Source: Numida meleagris (taxonomy: Eukaryota > Chordata > Aves > Galliformes > Numididae). Taken from it: 64,000 nucleotides of DNA. Of the stretch, positions 26,567 through 38,665 are shown piece by piece. Below the pieces are notes generated by a model, which saw only the letters and a program-made list of their open reading frames with translations, was not told the DNA's origin and made no database searches. The translations under genes and the position numbers were made by a program. Where the stretch lies: the NCBI RefSeq assembly GCF_002078875.1, contig NC_034411.1, positions 34,490,260-34,554,259 of the forward strand, read 5' to 3'. Position 1 is the first letter of the stretch; every line of letters starts with the position of its first letter.

Positions 26567-29500
26567 TTCTCTTTGTCAGTTTAGACTTTTCAGTTTTATC
26601 CGTATCCATACTAACTGAACTGGCTAATTTTGTTGATAGTAAAATCCTCCCACTCAAAAAATAATTGTATGTCTGTACAAGATAGTTGATCCATTCCTAA
26701 GAAATTTTGGAATGTTACCTTCATCATTGTCATCAATTTTGCAACAAGATTAGAATCTTTGTAAATGTTATTAATAGAAGATCTATGCTTCAAAGTTCCT
26801 GACTTCGTGTCATGCAGCTTCTTGGATATCCACTAACCCTGGCAAACAGAGAGGTCTTAAGCTGAGGCCAAGCCAGTAACATATCACTTCTGTGCTGGGG
26901 CTCCCAGCCCTACAGCCAAGACCATGTGTTCCAGGAAGCCAGTCCTGGGGCTCTTTGTATGCTGTCATCCCTGGGGACCTTGGAAACCCAGAGACCTTGG
27001 TAAGTGCTAGCCTTCCCACTCTGCTGAACCAGGATTTCCAGTAACAAACTGTCATGCTCGAAATTTCCCAGTCCACTCAAACCCAAAGTGAACCAGTTTT
27101 ATCACATTGGGACTGTTCGTAACATGCTATTTCAACAGAAATCAGAAAAAAAAAAAGTTACTGAAAATAAATGTTAGCTTTCCCGAACCCAGTTCTTCCC
27201 CATGGGTCCACAAATTACAGATTTGTAAACTTAGAGAAAACATTTTATGAAAGGAATTGCTGAGAAAATTAACAGGTTTTTGCATGTTCATATCAAAACA
27301 TACGCCCAAATTGAACACAACATACATAAAAAACAATAAAAATTTAAAGCAATTAAAAGCAAACAAGCCAAGAATTCCACTGCTTCATCTGAAGTTTTCC
27401 CATTGTGAAGTTAAATTACATTGTTATCCAGCAGTTACTCACTCACTGTGTCTCACACCTAACTCTGACATACTAAAATGTAAATTATGCTACATAGATA
27501 AACTGATGGGAAACTGATGAAACTGTATGAATTTTAGGTCAGAATTATAGGATGATTCCTAGAAGAAATCAGAGAGGTGAAAAATGGAACAGAACTTAAG
27601 AAACTGGACATACTATTGCTAATGAGAATGTTGTGGGGGAAAAAGGAACTTCCTCTATTGTGACTATATGAACTAATCCAATTTGGTTTCCTACTTTGGA
27701 TAAGGATGTGTTAAAACATTTTTTAAAAACTCTTAGCTATTTCTTATATACTTTGATGGCTCTTTCTTTTGCTGGAATGCAAAATTTCTGTTTTACTTGT
27801 ACACCTGAAAAGCCTGGACACTGTTCTGGTATATGGTGTTGGTGGAAGAGCAAATTGAGTGTACTGTAAAACTGATTTCTAAGACCTGTTTGCTGGAAAT
27901 CCAGTGTAAGAGAAGCAAGAGAGGTCCAGGACAAGCTTACAGTGCTTTCAGATTTCCATGTGTACTGGTGTGTAGACCCTTTTCTTGGGAAGGGTGAAAA
28001 CCAACTGGAAAAGTATCCGTGCTTTTCAACAAGGAAAATTAGTCCCTTGTTTTCCCAAACACATCCTTCATGATTGTTCAATGGAAATTTTAATTGCATT
28101 CAGATATTACAAGTCTCAAGCATAGAAATGCAAGAAATCTCAGAGATGTTCTGTTGTAACTATTTTCCATAGCAGGTTCTTACACCAACAGGTCCAAGCT
28201 TACTCCTCTTCCCACTGAAATCAGAGTAGCCATCACTACTTTTATCAGATCATGACAAATTTGTACTTTTGTGCAGGCTGGAGGAAAGAAAAGGAGCCTC
28301 AGGTAGTGAACCCAGCAGGCTCTTTTCAGATGGGCATAGAGCAGCTACAAAAGTACTACTACTGTTCTATGAAAAAAAAAAAAGAGAACCATGCAATTTC
28401 TCAAAGTGAATGTCCAAAATCAGCAACAGAAATGCTGAAGCACATCCTATGCTCAGTACTCCTAGATTATGCATTACAGTTTCTCTTCTAAACAAAAAGA
28501 TTTGCAACAAACTCATTGTCTCTGCTTTGTATCCAATGAATATGGAAAAGCCATGTACACAGATGCTTGCATAAGAAACTACCTTGATTAAAGCAAGCTG
28601 CTGTCCTCAGCAACTATATGCACTCATTCCCAGATGCAATGCGCCAGGCTCTCCATTTGTGACAGGGAATAAAGGCCACTCAGGCAAATTAGAAAGTAAT
28701 AGCAAAATATATAGCCACCTTCTCCATTGCTTCAACCATTTTCCATCACAAGTATGCACCTAAACAGTATTTTAAGAGGGTGTGATCCTAGAGAATGGAA
28801 GGAAGTAACATGATAGAAGGAAAAAAGGAGTAATTCATCATTATTAGCATAGGCTTTGCTCAGGTATGCGACCAAGCCTTGTCCTGACTGTACTGGAAGA
28901 AAGCCAGGATACGTGAGTCCGAAGCAAATCACAGTGCATCCAGCCAAGATACCAGCCTGAGCAAGAAGGGGATCAGGAACCCAGAATATGCCACAGCAAG
29001 CACCTGCTACACAGTGGAAATGTAGCCACAGAGACTAACCTGCACCACAAACCCTAGCAGAATGGACATCGTCATCACTGGGTAACATAGTGGTTCCAGG
29101 GCAGGTGCACTTTGTGTAACCAGGAGCTCAAAATGTATTGCTGCACAATTAGGGCTGCCTGTGTCCAAGACAACTTCAAGCCAATCACAAGTTCACACAT
29201 TGTAAGTAACGAATGTTGCCAGTCCTTTCTCCATGTGCAGGGACCAACTGCAGTACAGTCATGCAAGAAAGGACATATTCTTCTATTTCCCTTGATGTTT
29301 TACCCAAGAAAAGAAATTCTCCTGCCACTGAAAATAAGAGTTTTGAGAGTACTTGTAAGGCCTACCTTGCCCACACCAGGGGTGTCTTTCACTTTGCTGA
29401 CTGCCCTCAACAAACATGGTGGTGCAGGGGGTGGGGAAGCCTGAAGGATACTGCTGAAGCTGGTGGAGAAGAGAGGAGATTCCGGAATAGATGATGCAGA

Positions 29501-32500
29501 AGGCCTGTGCTTCTTCTTTTTGGAAGACAGGTTCAATTTCTGAGCGGCTCTGTGTGAAAAATGACAAGAGTAAGATAAAACAATCCAAAACTCATCAACA
29601 CAATCAGTCAGAATAAATAAAGGTAATTATCAGGTTCCCATCCATGTAGGACCTATCTCAATGTTGACCCCTCTGATTCCAACAATTTTATAATTCTGGT
29701 CATATTCTGGTATAATTTGCATTAAGTAGGATCTAAACCAGGCCTCTGTCACTGTCTCATCTGTTTAAACAAGTCAGCCTCCAAGAAAGCTCCAGAACCT
29801 CCAATTAAATCAGTGAGCTATATGCCAATTTCTGTTATAAAATCCAGTTCAGTCACCAAGTGGTTGACACAGAACTGTTCATCATTCATAAGTCTCTGAC
29901 TGGGAAATGAATATCTGTGCAGCATTTGGATATAAGCAGCCATTGTTAATGTTAATTAGTATTAAATGCTCAGGTAGATTTACTGAGGTATAAGAAGACT
30001 TGCACAAGCTATTTTAAATTTATAGCAATTCTTAAAATACAGGGCAATCTAAACACTGAACAAACTGTGACCAATGAAAATATTGCTCTTCACAATGTGA
30101 GAGGCAATCATACCAACTGCAACTGCATTAACCACTAAGTAGGGAAAACAACAAAGACTGTTTTTAAACTACAGTATTAGATAGGAATACTGAAGTTTGT
30201 ATCGATTAAAAGTTTGTTTGATTAAGAAGCTAAGATTTTCTGGGACAGAAACGTTCCGTACTTTGTTTTACAAGTGAAACAATTCAACACTCAGCCTTTG
30301 TTGCAGCTGTTTTGTTCCAACACACATTCGTTCTGCACTGTCCAGGGATAGTGTTGATATTAATGATGCTGCCCCAGGGTTTCCCTTTTGCAAAATGGAC
30401 ACTTTAAACACTGCAGGTCAACTGGAGCATCACTTCCAAGGAAAGATGGATATAATAATTCACGAGGCTACTTTCATGTTCTTTGCTTTGGCAGACAAAT
30501 TGTGACTCGAGACAGGTATAAAAGAAGTCTGTATTGATAGTAGCTCTCCTTACCTTGCTGAAGTGTGACACTCAAGACCAGTAACTCAAAATCCTACTAG
30601 GTTTTAAGAAACTTTTACTCCATTACGCTGGTATCATTATATGTTTCCCAACTCTGAACTTCCAAAACTGATTATTTTGTCTCAACGAGTTCGGGAAAAA
30701 AGACTGAATATATATATATGTTTTTTCATTCCAGTACGTAAGTACCTTGTATCTGTATCAGATGTCTCAAACACATGAACAAATTACTGCTGGGCATGAA
30801 GCTGCCATATGTCAGCTGATCACGTGTGCACTGCATGCATTCCCAGTGTGTTTTCTTTTAGCCTATGGCAAATGCAAAGCAGTTCCAGATAGATTAGGTT
30901 TAATAAAAGAAGGGGATTTCAATTGACTTGACATAGAATTACAACTCAGAAGTTTCTGTATTATCTCCTTGTCTTTGTCCTTGTCCCTTGCTTCTTTCTT
31001 AGAGACTGCAATTCATATCCTGGTCCTCTCTTTTAAGATTGTCTGGGTTTTTTTGTTGTGTTTTTTTTTTAGGAAGTGTAATCAGAATGAGTAGGTCAAA
31101 ACCAAAGGAAACAAAGACAACACATTTTTTCCCCTTCCTAGTAACATTTAGATGATTGCAAAGAGTTCAGTGATTGCAGCTTCCACACACTTTATAAAGC
31201 TGTCCATGCTGAATCAAGATCTTCTGTCTTAGCTCCAGTATAACATTTAAAGCAAAATCTTTTACTACATGCAACAACATGAACATACAAATATTGAACG
31301 CAATGAAAAATTTACTATGTTTTTTACACAGGCAAGCTCAGTAATCCAGGTGCAAATAAAGGCTTTACCCACTCTGGTCTCGCTGACTCGCCTCAGGTGA
31401 ATACGTATTTCCTAGAAACATTTTGTAAGTTGACTGAGCCATTACCTCTCTCATCACTAAATGCTTCTGCAACATTATGCTGTTCCTTTTACAAAGCTGA
31501 TAGTTTAATACAAGCTACTTATTGAACCAATCAAGCCCACAGGTGGCATTTTTCTTAAATAAAAGACACTGGCCTTTTCAAAACCTTGAAGCTATACTCT
31601 AGTTTGACAGCTACAACCTTTGAGATTGCATTCAAAATAGATGAACCTGCATTTTACTTCATATTTTTGGTCTGCAACTCATGAAATGTACAAAAAAGCA
31701 ATGAACTATATCTCACAACTTTGTAGGGTTTTCCATTTTTCCCCAAGGAGAGAAAAAAATCAATGAATGGACAGCAAGAAAATCATTTACGAGCCATATT
31801 AGACTTTACTGAATTTTGAAAGAGATCAAAAAGGCAATAAGCCTCAGGTAATTCCCAGAGCATTTAACTGGGGAGGGAAGTATATTTTAACCAGATGTAG
31901 ACTGCAAAGCGGCACAAACTTACACACTGTGGCTTTCTTGTGAGCATATTTGCATGAATAAAATCATTCAGCTTGGGTGGCTAGCATGCAGTCGGACACA
32001 CAAGCTGCAGCTCATTTGGCCATGTGATCTAGCATAGGTTAGAAATCGTCACATTCTTTTCTTCCAGGCAAGTCAGGGACCCGACTCTTCCACACAGACT
32101 CTCTGGGCCACCAGACCACTCTGGCAAAGCACCAGGCTGGACCCCGGGAGACCCAATATTGCTGCAGCTCACTGCCAGCCCAGCCTAGCTAGCAGCTGTT
32201 CATACTCTGCTCATTGTACAGGAGCCAGCTAATTTGTTTTCATTTAGTATCTAGTATAATAGGACTATGATTTCTGCTTGAGACTATGCATACTGCTGCA
32301 GTAATGGCGATGATGGCAGCCCGGTTTCATGTGCTGGCGATAAGCTGGTTATGCTCGGAGTTACTACATCTCACTTGAGCCAAGAAGTATCAGCTGTGAA
32401 CTACACAGGGGTGCACAGTGGGCTCCTGCATGATGCAGGCTGATACATCGCTGCGTGAGGTACAACAGGGACAGGAACAGTGCCCACAGAAGCACACAAG

Positions 32501-32993
32501 AAACTTGATCCAAATTAAACTTCTTAAGTGGGTAATTTAAACAGTATTGAGCCACTGGATGGACACACTCATTCACAATAGAAGTGCCTTTAATGTATTT
32601 AACTGAGTTAACTTCCAAACAAAGTCTACTTTAAAGCACTTTAGCTTCACTGAAGGATTCACACCTTCAGTTAATTTGTATTGTTTTTCCTGAAAGTCTC
32701 TGCATAAAAAAGCAGATGAAGACTTTTTGAAAGCTCAGAAGATTTGCGGCAGAGAAAATAATCACAAGATCAAGATTTGAGACTGCAGGAGGATGTTAGA
32801 AAGCTGATTAAAGTTCACTCCAAATAAAACTGATGGATTGCTGGCAGGTAAGGGGAAGTGATTTGAATGTCCAGTTGGTCCATTGAAAAGACCGAGTTTA
32901 TTTCTCAAAGGAACATTCTTTGCTTTTTTTCTTGTAAAATACAAGTTTAATAGGGTATATCTTGAGGCAGTTAAAATTCATTGCACCTCCTAC
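26567..32993. other. unique DNA, no gene seen
   Basis: No supportable gene. The longest frames (120 codons minus at 27737-28099; 110 codons plus at 29112-29444) match nothing I recognise. A short AT dinucleotide run lies near 30707-30719. The 31920-32350 part contains a POU-type octamer and mixed-composition sequence that could be a regulatory element; see the separate entry. Confidence 0.5.
31940..32350. promoter_or_regulatory. candidate regulatory stretch with POU octamer
   Basis: A canonical octamer (atttgcat, 31948-31955) is followed by about 400 bases that are less AT-rich than the surroundings, free of recognisable repeats and without a sustained open frame. Octamers bind POU-family factors. 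That this is a conserved element is inference and cannot be tested without an alignment. Confidence 0.18.
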
Positions 32994-32999
32994 CTATGT
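32994..32999. repeat. left target-site duplication of the LTR
   Basis: The six bases ctatgt abut the 5' TG of the LTR and recur directly after its 3' CA at 33530-33535. A six-base duplication fits integrases of alpharetrovirus and ERVK/betaretrovirus-like elements better than the five-base duplication usual for ERVL. Confidence 0.88.
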
Positions 33000-33529
33000 T
33001 GTCATGGTTTTGTGATTTTTGGTTATTGGTATTCCACATCATAACATCATGTAGTGAATGTACCTGGTTCTCAGAAGAGAAGGACTACTACATTTCCCAG
33101 GGTACTTTTTTCCTCTGTTACCATTTTCCGGACAGAGGGAAAAGATAAAAGCTTGCAGTATAAAAACTTGCAGATCATGAGACCTCGTCCCTTTTTCCGC
33201 CATCTCTTGTCTTGGCAGCACCTCGCTCTCCAGCCGTCTTATCGTCAGTAGTAGAGTAAGGCCTACCTTGATTTTGGGACATTCTCTCTCTCTGTATTGG
33301 ATTTATCAGCTTAAATCGTAATTATATTGTATTATAGTGTGTTGTTTTGCATTCCGATATCTTATTTACTAAATTAGTTTGTTTCTCCTCAGATTGTTGC
33401 CGCTGTTCTTTTCTCTCAGGGCCATATCCTTACCCTTTTTTCCCTTTTCCCTTTTCCCAGGGTGTGGGCCCGTGGGTCCCCCGTCCCCTTCGTCATGGAA
33501 CCAGGCTGAACGCCCGTAAACTGTTGACA
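33000..33529 (+). mobile_element. endogenous retrovirus solo LTR (about 530 bp)
   Basis: The element begins TGTCATGG and ends CTGTTGACA, so it has TG...CA ends within a perfect 5-bp terminal inverted repeat (TGTCA/TGACA), and exact copies of ctatgt flank it. Inside, in order, are a U3-like region, a TATA box at 33159-33166, a presumed R region, a pyrimidine-rich tract of ccctttt-type repeats near 33430-33460 and a short GC-richer U5-like end. I see no canonical AATAAA signal. No internal retroviral sequence, primer-binding site or coding part is present on either side. It is therefore a solo LTR, the usual product of recombination between the two LTRs of a provirus. Duplication length suggests an ERVK- or alpharetrovirus-type element. 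I do not assign a named chicken family. Orientation follows the TATA box. Confidence 0.9.
33159..33166 (+). promoter_or_regulatory. LTR TATA box
   Basis: tataaaaa sits about 160 bases into the LTR, between two similar blocks (gcttgcag and acttgcag), where the U3 promoter is expected. A transcript would start roughly 25-30 bases downstream and read rightwards. Present-day activity is unknown. Confidence 0.65.
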
Positions 33530-33535
33530 CTATGT
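33530..33535. repeat. right target-site duplication of the LTR
   Basis: ctatgt directly after the terminal CA of the LTR is identical to the six bases before its TG. The pair defines both ends of the insertion to the base. Confidence 0.88.
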
Positions 33536-34459
33536 AGAAATGGGGACATACTTTTTCTCTCAAAATTCCATGGGGAGGTTGGGATTGTCAGACACATTCA
33601 CTGTAGAACTAACTCCCTTAGGAGTTCAAGATTGATGAAAACTTTCTGAAAGCTGAAGATCATCTGTGGTATCTGTAGAAGAAATGGAAGTACTCTAGAC
33701 AAGTTTCCAAAGAGCACAACTTTGCCCCTAAACTCTCAGTTACCTTTCAGCAGGTCTAGAGAGATGAATTAATACAAATTGATTAAATAATCCATTTTTA
33801 ACATAGAAGAAAGGCACTGCTATGGGTGACTCAAGCATCTAAGAAAATTATTCATTTTACTTGTAGTAATAAATGAATGAACCGTGAAGATGATGAAACT
33901 CTTCAGACAAAATAAAAGGCATTGTGGAAAACTGTAAATACCTTGTTTGGAAAGGTAACTGGGTAATTCTTATAGTACAACATTTACAAGGAAACATGGT
34001 GGAAGTAACAGTTTGAACATTCATGGTATCTAAATTAACTTTGGCTGCTCACAAAAAGCAGTCTCAGAAACTGAGGACAACTCCATATACCAACTTTTTG
34101 GGAAGCAATAGCCATGGGAGAAAAAAACAACAACAAAAACCTCTGTTATGCTGCTTAAAGAAAAGAAAGCCTCCCTGCAATGTATAATGCTCACATACAT
34201 TCAACTTGAAAAGAGTAGTGCAGGCATAAGTGCATGTAAGGTCATGAACTTTGTGGGATTTGGCTATGACAGCTCATGGCATATTTGTTTCCTCTCATTT
34301 AAGTAAGAAAGCGGGTATTGCTAATAAAATTCAAGGGACACCTATTTAAGTTTTCAATTACATATCATCCAAGGCAAAATTAAAACTCTGAGACTCGCTG
34401 TGAAAGTAGAGGTCAGTAAGGCCAACAGATTTTTTAGGTGTCTAATCTCCTCTGAATCT

Positions 34460-34487
34460 ATGTGAATAATTAAAATATTATTCACAT
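34460..34487. repeat. inverted repeat, 11-bp arms and 6-base loop
   Basis: The arms atgtgaataat (34460-34470) and attattcacat (34477-34487) are exact reverse complements around taaaat. It could form a small hairpin or a symmetric protein-binding site. No target duplication or longer terminal repeat was found, so a transposon origin is not supported. Confidence 0.8.
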
Positions 34488-35294
34488 TTGTGTCAGCAGA
34501 GATCATCACAGACGAGTAAAACTGACTCTCATACTTCAGTACATGACAAACTCTTTACCACTGACATGTGAAATTTCCTTAGGTGCACATCTCTGTATAA
34601 TTATTCATTAGTGGAGTTTTATATTACGCTACGTTGCATCCAGTCTTTATTACTCTTGGAAACAGAATTCCAGCTCACAGAGTCCAGTGAGCTGGTGTAT
34701 CACTTTCTGTGACAAAATAAAAATTGAAATTATGTTCACTTTCAAATTTTATTTTCCAGAGAGTAAATGGCATTTAAGTGAGGGAGGCTAAGTAATCACA
34801 TACTAGCTAACTTTAATTTCAACAGGTACATTAATCTGTTTCTCTTCTTTGTTTGGAGGCATACATTTCACTTCGTAAGAATACCCTCTGCTACACGCAG
34901 TTCTGAAGGAGCAAGACATGAACTTCATATGTGGAAGGATGGCTTACCTCAAGATGATCTGGTTTTATAAGCTCAAAGGAGATTAATGGCCTGCTCTAGT
35001 AATTAAAACCCTACCTTTAATAATGCATCACTGCCTTGCCTGATGTATCTTTATGCTGAGTTGAAAAACAGACAGAAGTTTAGTTTGGAAATCAGTCTCC
35101 CGAATCAAGTCACTAAGCATATACGTACAAATATACCACTAAAGGTAACATATATTTGTGACCAACAGTGTTGGTTACTCATTGTGAAATGTTCATATAC
35201 ATCAATTTCTATGGCCTCTGACTGGTCACTTACAAGTGAAAGAAAACATTCCTCAATCTTACCTCCACACATAAGCCCTATTGGTGATTTGTAC

Positions 35295-35325
35295 TTTTTT
35301 TTTTTCAAATTAAAAAAAAAAAAAA
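35295..35325. repeat. T11 / A14 fold-back
   Basis: A run of 11 T (35295-35305) and a run of 14 A (35312-35325) are separated by only six bases (caaatt). The two runs are complementary and can fold on themselves. Such pairs are prone to slippage, so their lengths may vary among individuals. Confidence 0.85.
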
Positions 35326-36218
35326 GACCATAATTCTTCCTGTATAAAAAGTAGAAATTGTTGACTGCCACCTACTAAGTAAATTATCATCTGCTTAGTA
35401 TCCTAACTAACTGATGGAATGTAAAACAAGAACATTCTGGAAGTCTGCCAGTATTTTTTATTACTTCCAACTGACATGTTTGCAAATGTGGGTTCATGGT
35501 GTATTTTCTGTTTCTAGTAAACACGTTTATTTAAATGAGTTATCATATCATATAGGTCCTCATGTAGCTTTATCATCAGAACCAATGTGATATAGCAAAA
35601 TCACAGTCATACAAAGCTTTTTTCTTTGAAAAATGACAGTCTTGATTTTTGGCTACATGGCATCAATCTACAGCTCCTTCTTCGGGATCTTTAGATGCTG
35701 AATTTTATCAGTTACGTGCTACCTATACAAACTGGACACTGATAGTGACATTCACATTTTCCAATTACAGGGACATAACCTATCCCAAAGAGATTTTGGT
35801 TCTCCCAGTCATCTGTATAGATCATACGGGCTCACTGAGCTGACATTACAGCAAAGATGACCTGTATACTACCACCAAAATGGGAGGCTCCAGATACACC
35901 ACTGTCCTGTCTATATCATTCCTTCCCCTCCTTTTTGTCTTTCCTCAAACTTATTTTGGCCTGGCTACAACTGATTTAACATACTGAACTAGTTCATACT
36001 ACTGAATGCTCTAAATCATACCTACTTGACATGGCTAATATATCTGAATTACTATGGCAAGCACTTTGCCAACCTTAAAATCTGAGGCATGTGGTACTAT
36101 ATGTGGTTTCATGCAAAATCTCATCTTCCTAATTGGAGGACAATGATTTGGCAAGGACCCATAGCTTCCTTTGTACCATGCACTTCTTTGCATCTTCTAC
36201 AGGAAAGAGAAGAGAGAT

Positions 36219-37262
36219 CATGGAATCACAGAATCACCAAGGTTGGAAAAGAACTCCAAGTTCATCCAGTCCAACCATCCACCTATCACCAATATTTCCC
36301 ATTAAACCATATCCCTCAGTACAACATCTAAACATTTCTTGAATACCTCCAGGGACAGTGACTCCACGACCTCCCTGGGCAGCCCATTCCAGTGTTTAAC
36401 TACACTTTCAGAGAATAATTTTTTTCCTAAAAGGCCCACCTCCTCCTCGCCACAATCTCCCTTCAGGCAGTTGTAGAGAGCGATAAGGTCTCCCCTGAGC
36501 CTCCTCTTCTCCAGACTGAACAATCCCAGCTCCCTCAGCTGCTCCTCATAAGGCCTGTGCTCCAGACCCCTCACCAGCTTAGTTGACCTTCTCTGAATAC
36601 GCTCCATGGCCTCAATGTCTTTCTCGTAGTGAAGGGCCCAAAATGGAATACAATTCTCAAGGTGCAGCCTCATCAGCACTGAGTACAGAGGGATGATCAC
36701 TTCCTTGCTCCTGTTGGCAACGCTATTTCTGATACATATCAGGATGCCATTGGTCTTCTTGGCCACCTGGGCACACTGCTGGCTCATGTTCAGCTAAGCA
36801 TCAACCAACACTCCTGGGTCCATTTCCTCTACACAGTCTTCCAGCCACCGTTCCGCAAACCTGTAATGTTGCCTGGGGTTATTGTGGCCTAAATGCAGGA
36901 CTCAGCACTTGGTCTTGCTGAACTTCATCCCATTGGCTTCAGCCCAGCTATCCAGCCTGTCCAAGATCACTCTAGGGCCTTCCTACCCCCCAGGCAGATC
37001 AACACTTCCTCCCAACTTGGTGTCACTTGCAAACTTACTGAGGGTGCACTCAATGCCTTCATCCACGTCATCAATAAAGATACTGAACAGGACAGGCCCC
37101 AGTACTGTTCCCTGGGGAACACCACTCACAATGGGCAGCCGGCTGGATTTAACTCTATTCACCATCACTCTCTGGGCCTGGCCATCCAGCCACTTCATTA
37201 CCCAGCAAAGAATGTACCTGTCCAAGCCATGGGCTGCCAGCTTCTCCAAGAGATGCTTCGCA
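36219..37262 (-). mobile_element. CR1 LINE, 5'-truncated, about 1 kb
   Basis: The low-coordinate end has the inverted CR1 terminal octamers (catggaat, cacagaat), followed by the standard tail 'ccaaggttggaaaagaact...tccagtccaacc'. Upstream on the minus strand lies the C-terminal half of CR1 ORF2. Similarity fades near 37262 ('ccagcttctccaagag'), so about three quarters of a full 4.5-kb element was never copied or was lost, the normal CR1 truncation. No target duplication is evident. The right boundary is uncertain by some tens of bases. The reading frame is largely preserved, so this copy is younger than the one near 55.5 kb. Confidence 0.95.
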
Positions 37263-37279
37263 GGTTGTTTAACTAACAA
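36302..37279 (-). pseudogene. CR1 ORF2 (reverse transcriptase) pseudogene, C-terminal part
   Basis: On the minus strand the frame gives [18 protein letters not shown], then [14 protein letters not shown] (PQG at about 37109-37117), FIDDVDEG and [11 protein letters not shown], the core motifs of a non-LTR reverse transcriptase. After a gap of stops it continues [35 protein letters not shown] and [19 protein letters not shown], the CR1 C-terminal domain. It ends in a stop just below 36302. One frame runs through all of it with no shift. Only three nonsense codons break it: TAG 36983-36985, TGA 36902-36904 and TAG 36794-36796. The catalytic F-A-D-D box reads F-A-S-D (Ser codon 37025-37027), so the first Asp of the pair is lost. 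The endonuclease and early fingers are missing through 5' truncation. The first few codons near 37265-37279 may lie outside the element. Confidence 0.92.
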
Positions 37280-38607
37280 GTGAATGGTGTTTCAGTGCAG
37301 GGGGACCAAGGAGCCTCTTTATCATCTGCTGCAAACAGAGGGTATCTCCTGAGAAGTTTGCTCCAGGAGCAAAGAAAGAATGATCTCAAAGGCTTTTTAT
37401 CCTACCTCTACGTGAGTTTTTATCATCTAAACAGAATGCAAAATGACAGAGCTACAAAACTTGCAGTCAGCTTGCCATGTCCCAGCCTACAGACCTTGCC
37501 CTCCAACAGGAATTATGAGCTAAGAATGAGAATCAGGGCAGCTTCACACCACAGTAATTCTCTGTGTGGCTAAATCCAGGGCTGTGGTATCACAGCTTAG
37601 TGAGCAATGTAAAGAATGAAATAAGTATCCTCAGAGGAACATTTTCTAGATTTGTAGTTCCAGGAAGATCCTTAGTATTTGTGTTTAATTATTTTACAAT
37701 GCCTTTAAAATCTGGAGATAATTTGCACTTTCTGCTTATGCTGTAGAAGATATAATAAACATCTCTCTAATGCCCAGTAAACACTTGCCCCTTATTGTTC
37801 TCATTATTTGTATGCATGCCTTCAATTTCATAGCAACAATAAAGCTATCCCAGGCTGCAGTCTTTTACTTCTTGGGTGGTTAATTCAGATGTTTTGACCA
37901 CAATGCCTTAGTGACTATATTCTCCTGCAGAACTGTATTAAAACTGTCCAGAAATTCATTATTTTTAACTTATTATTTAATTCTAACACACACTCAAAAT
38001 AGGGCTTTTTCTGAACATGCCTTATAGAATCTGAGGCTTGTTGTACACAGGTAATCTCAGTGGAATTAACAGGTCAGCCTTGCTCTTATATCAAGTTCAA
38101 ATTTGTGTAAATCAGAACTGCTCTTAGTTCCTCCAAGATGAAGAAAATCAATACACTTGAAGATCAGTAGCTTAATGGGAAGCTCAAGTCTTACACAAAT
38201 ACATATTGCTGGACAGAGGACTCTGTTCTATACTACTGTTACTCGGGTGAAACTCACAGTTTTGTACAAGGATATGACAAGATAATAAACAAACCACTTC
38301 TCATGCCGTTACTGTTTGATCCAGAAAATTCCCTTCACAAGGAACCACTGTACTCCAGCAAAGAGCTTTTCACCTAACCTAAAAGTTGCTGAGAAGCCTG
38401 GATTCAGAGATGAAAGTGCCTCTTGCCTTTGGCAACAATAGCTCTCATGCAAAGATGTAATGTTGGCCCCAAAAAAGAAACAAATCCAATGAACTAACAC
38501 ATCCAAAATTTCTACAGGAAATGATACCCTTGTCCTAGAATAGTATTCATAAAGAAAACTACATCTTAACTCAATAGTTTGATGCATCTAACTAGACAAA
38601 ATCATTT

Positions 38608-38665
38608 CCACTTTCTTCCCTTTCTTTTCCTTTCATTTTCTGCTCTTCTTTTTCTTCTTTTCTTA
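38608..38665. repeat. pyrimidine-rich tract
   Basis: About 58 bases are almost all C and T on the plus strand (blocks such as ttcttccctttcttttcc), with only two interrupting purines. It is a low-complexity tract that could form a triplex. It is not followed by an AG that opens a reading frame, so I do not read it as a splice acceptor. Confidence 0.7.

Larger units (their letters stand above)
33536..36218. other. unique DNA with two AT-rich fold-backs, no gene seen
   Basis: No open frame resembles a protein. Two inverted repeats (34460-34487 and 35295-35325) are listed separately. No further LTR, internal retroviral sequence or CR1 piece was recognised between the solo LTR and the long CR1. 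Confidence 0.55.

Noticed and set aside
26100..26618. Plus-strand frames of 78-86 codons over the mariner.
   Set aside because: They are antisense shadows of the transposase remnant, which reads on the minus strand.
27737..28099. 120-codon minus-strand frame.
   Set aside because: No domain recognised and no supporting signals; treated as a chance frame.
33347..33649. 100-codon plus-strand frame beginning inside the LTR.
   Set aside because: It crosses the LTR end and the target duplication into unique DNA, so it is not a retroviral gene and has no protein-like content.
36882..37283. Plus-strand frames of 127-133 codons over the long CR1.
   Set aside because: They are antisense shadows of the CR1 reverse-transcriptase frame on the minus strand.
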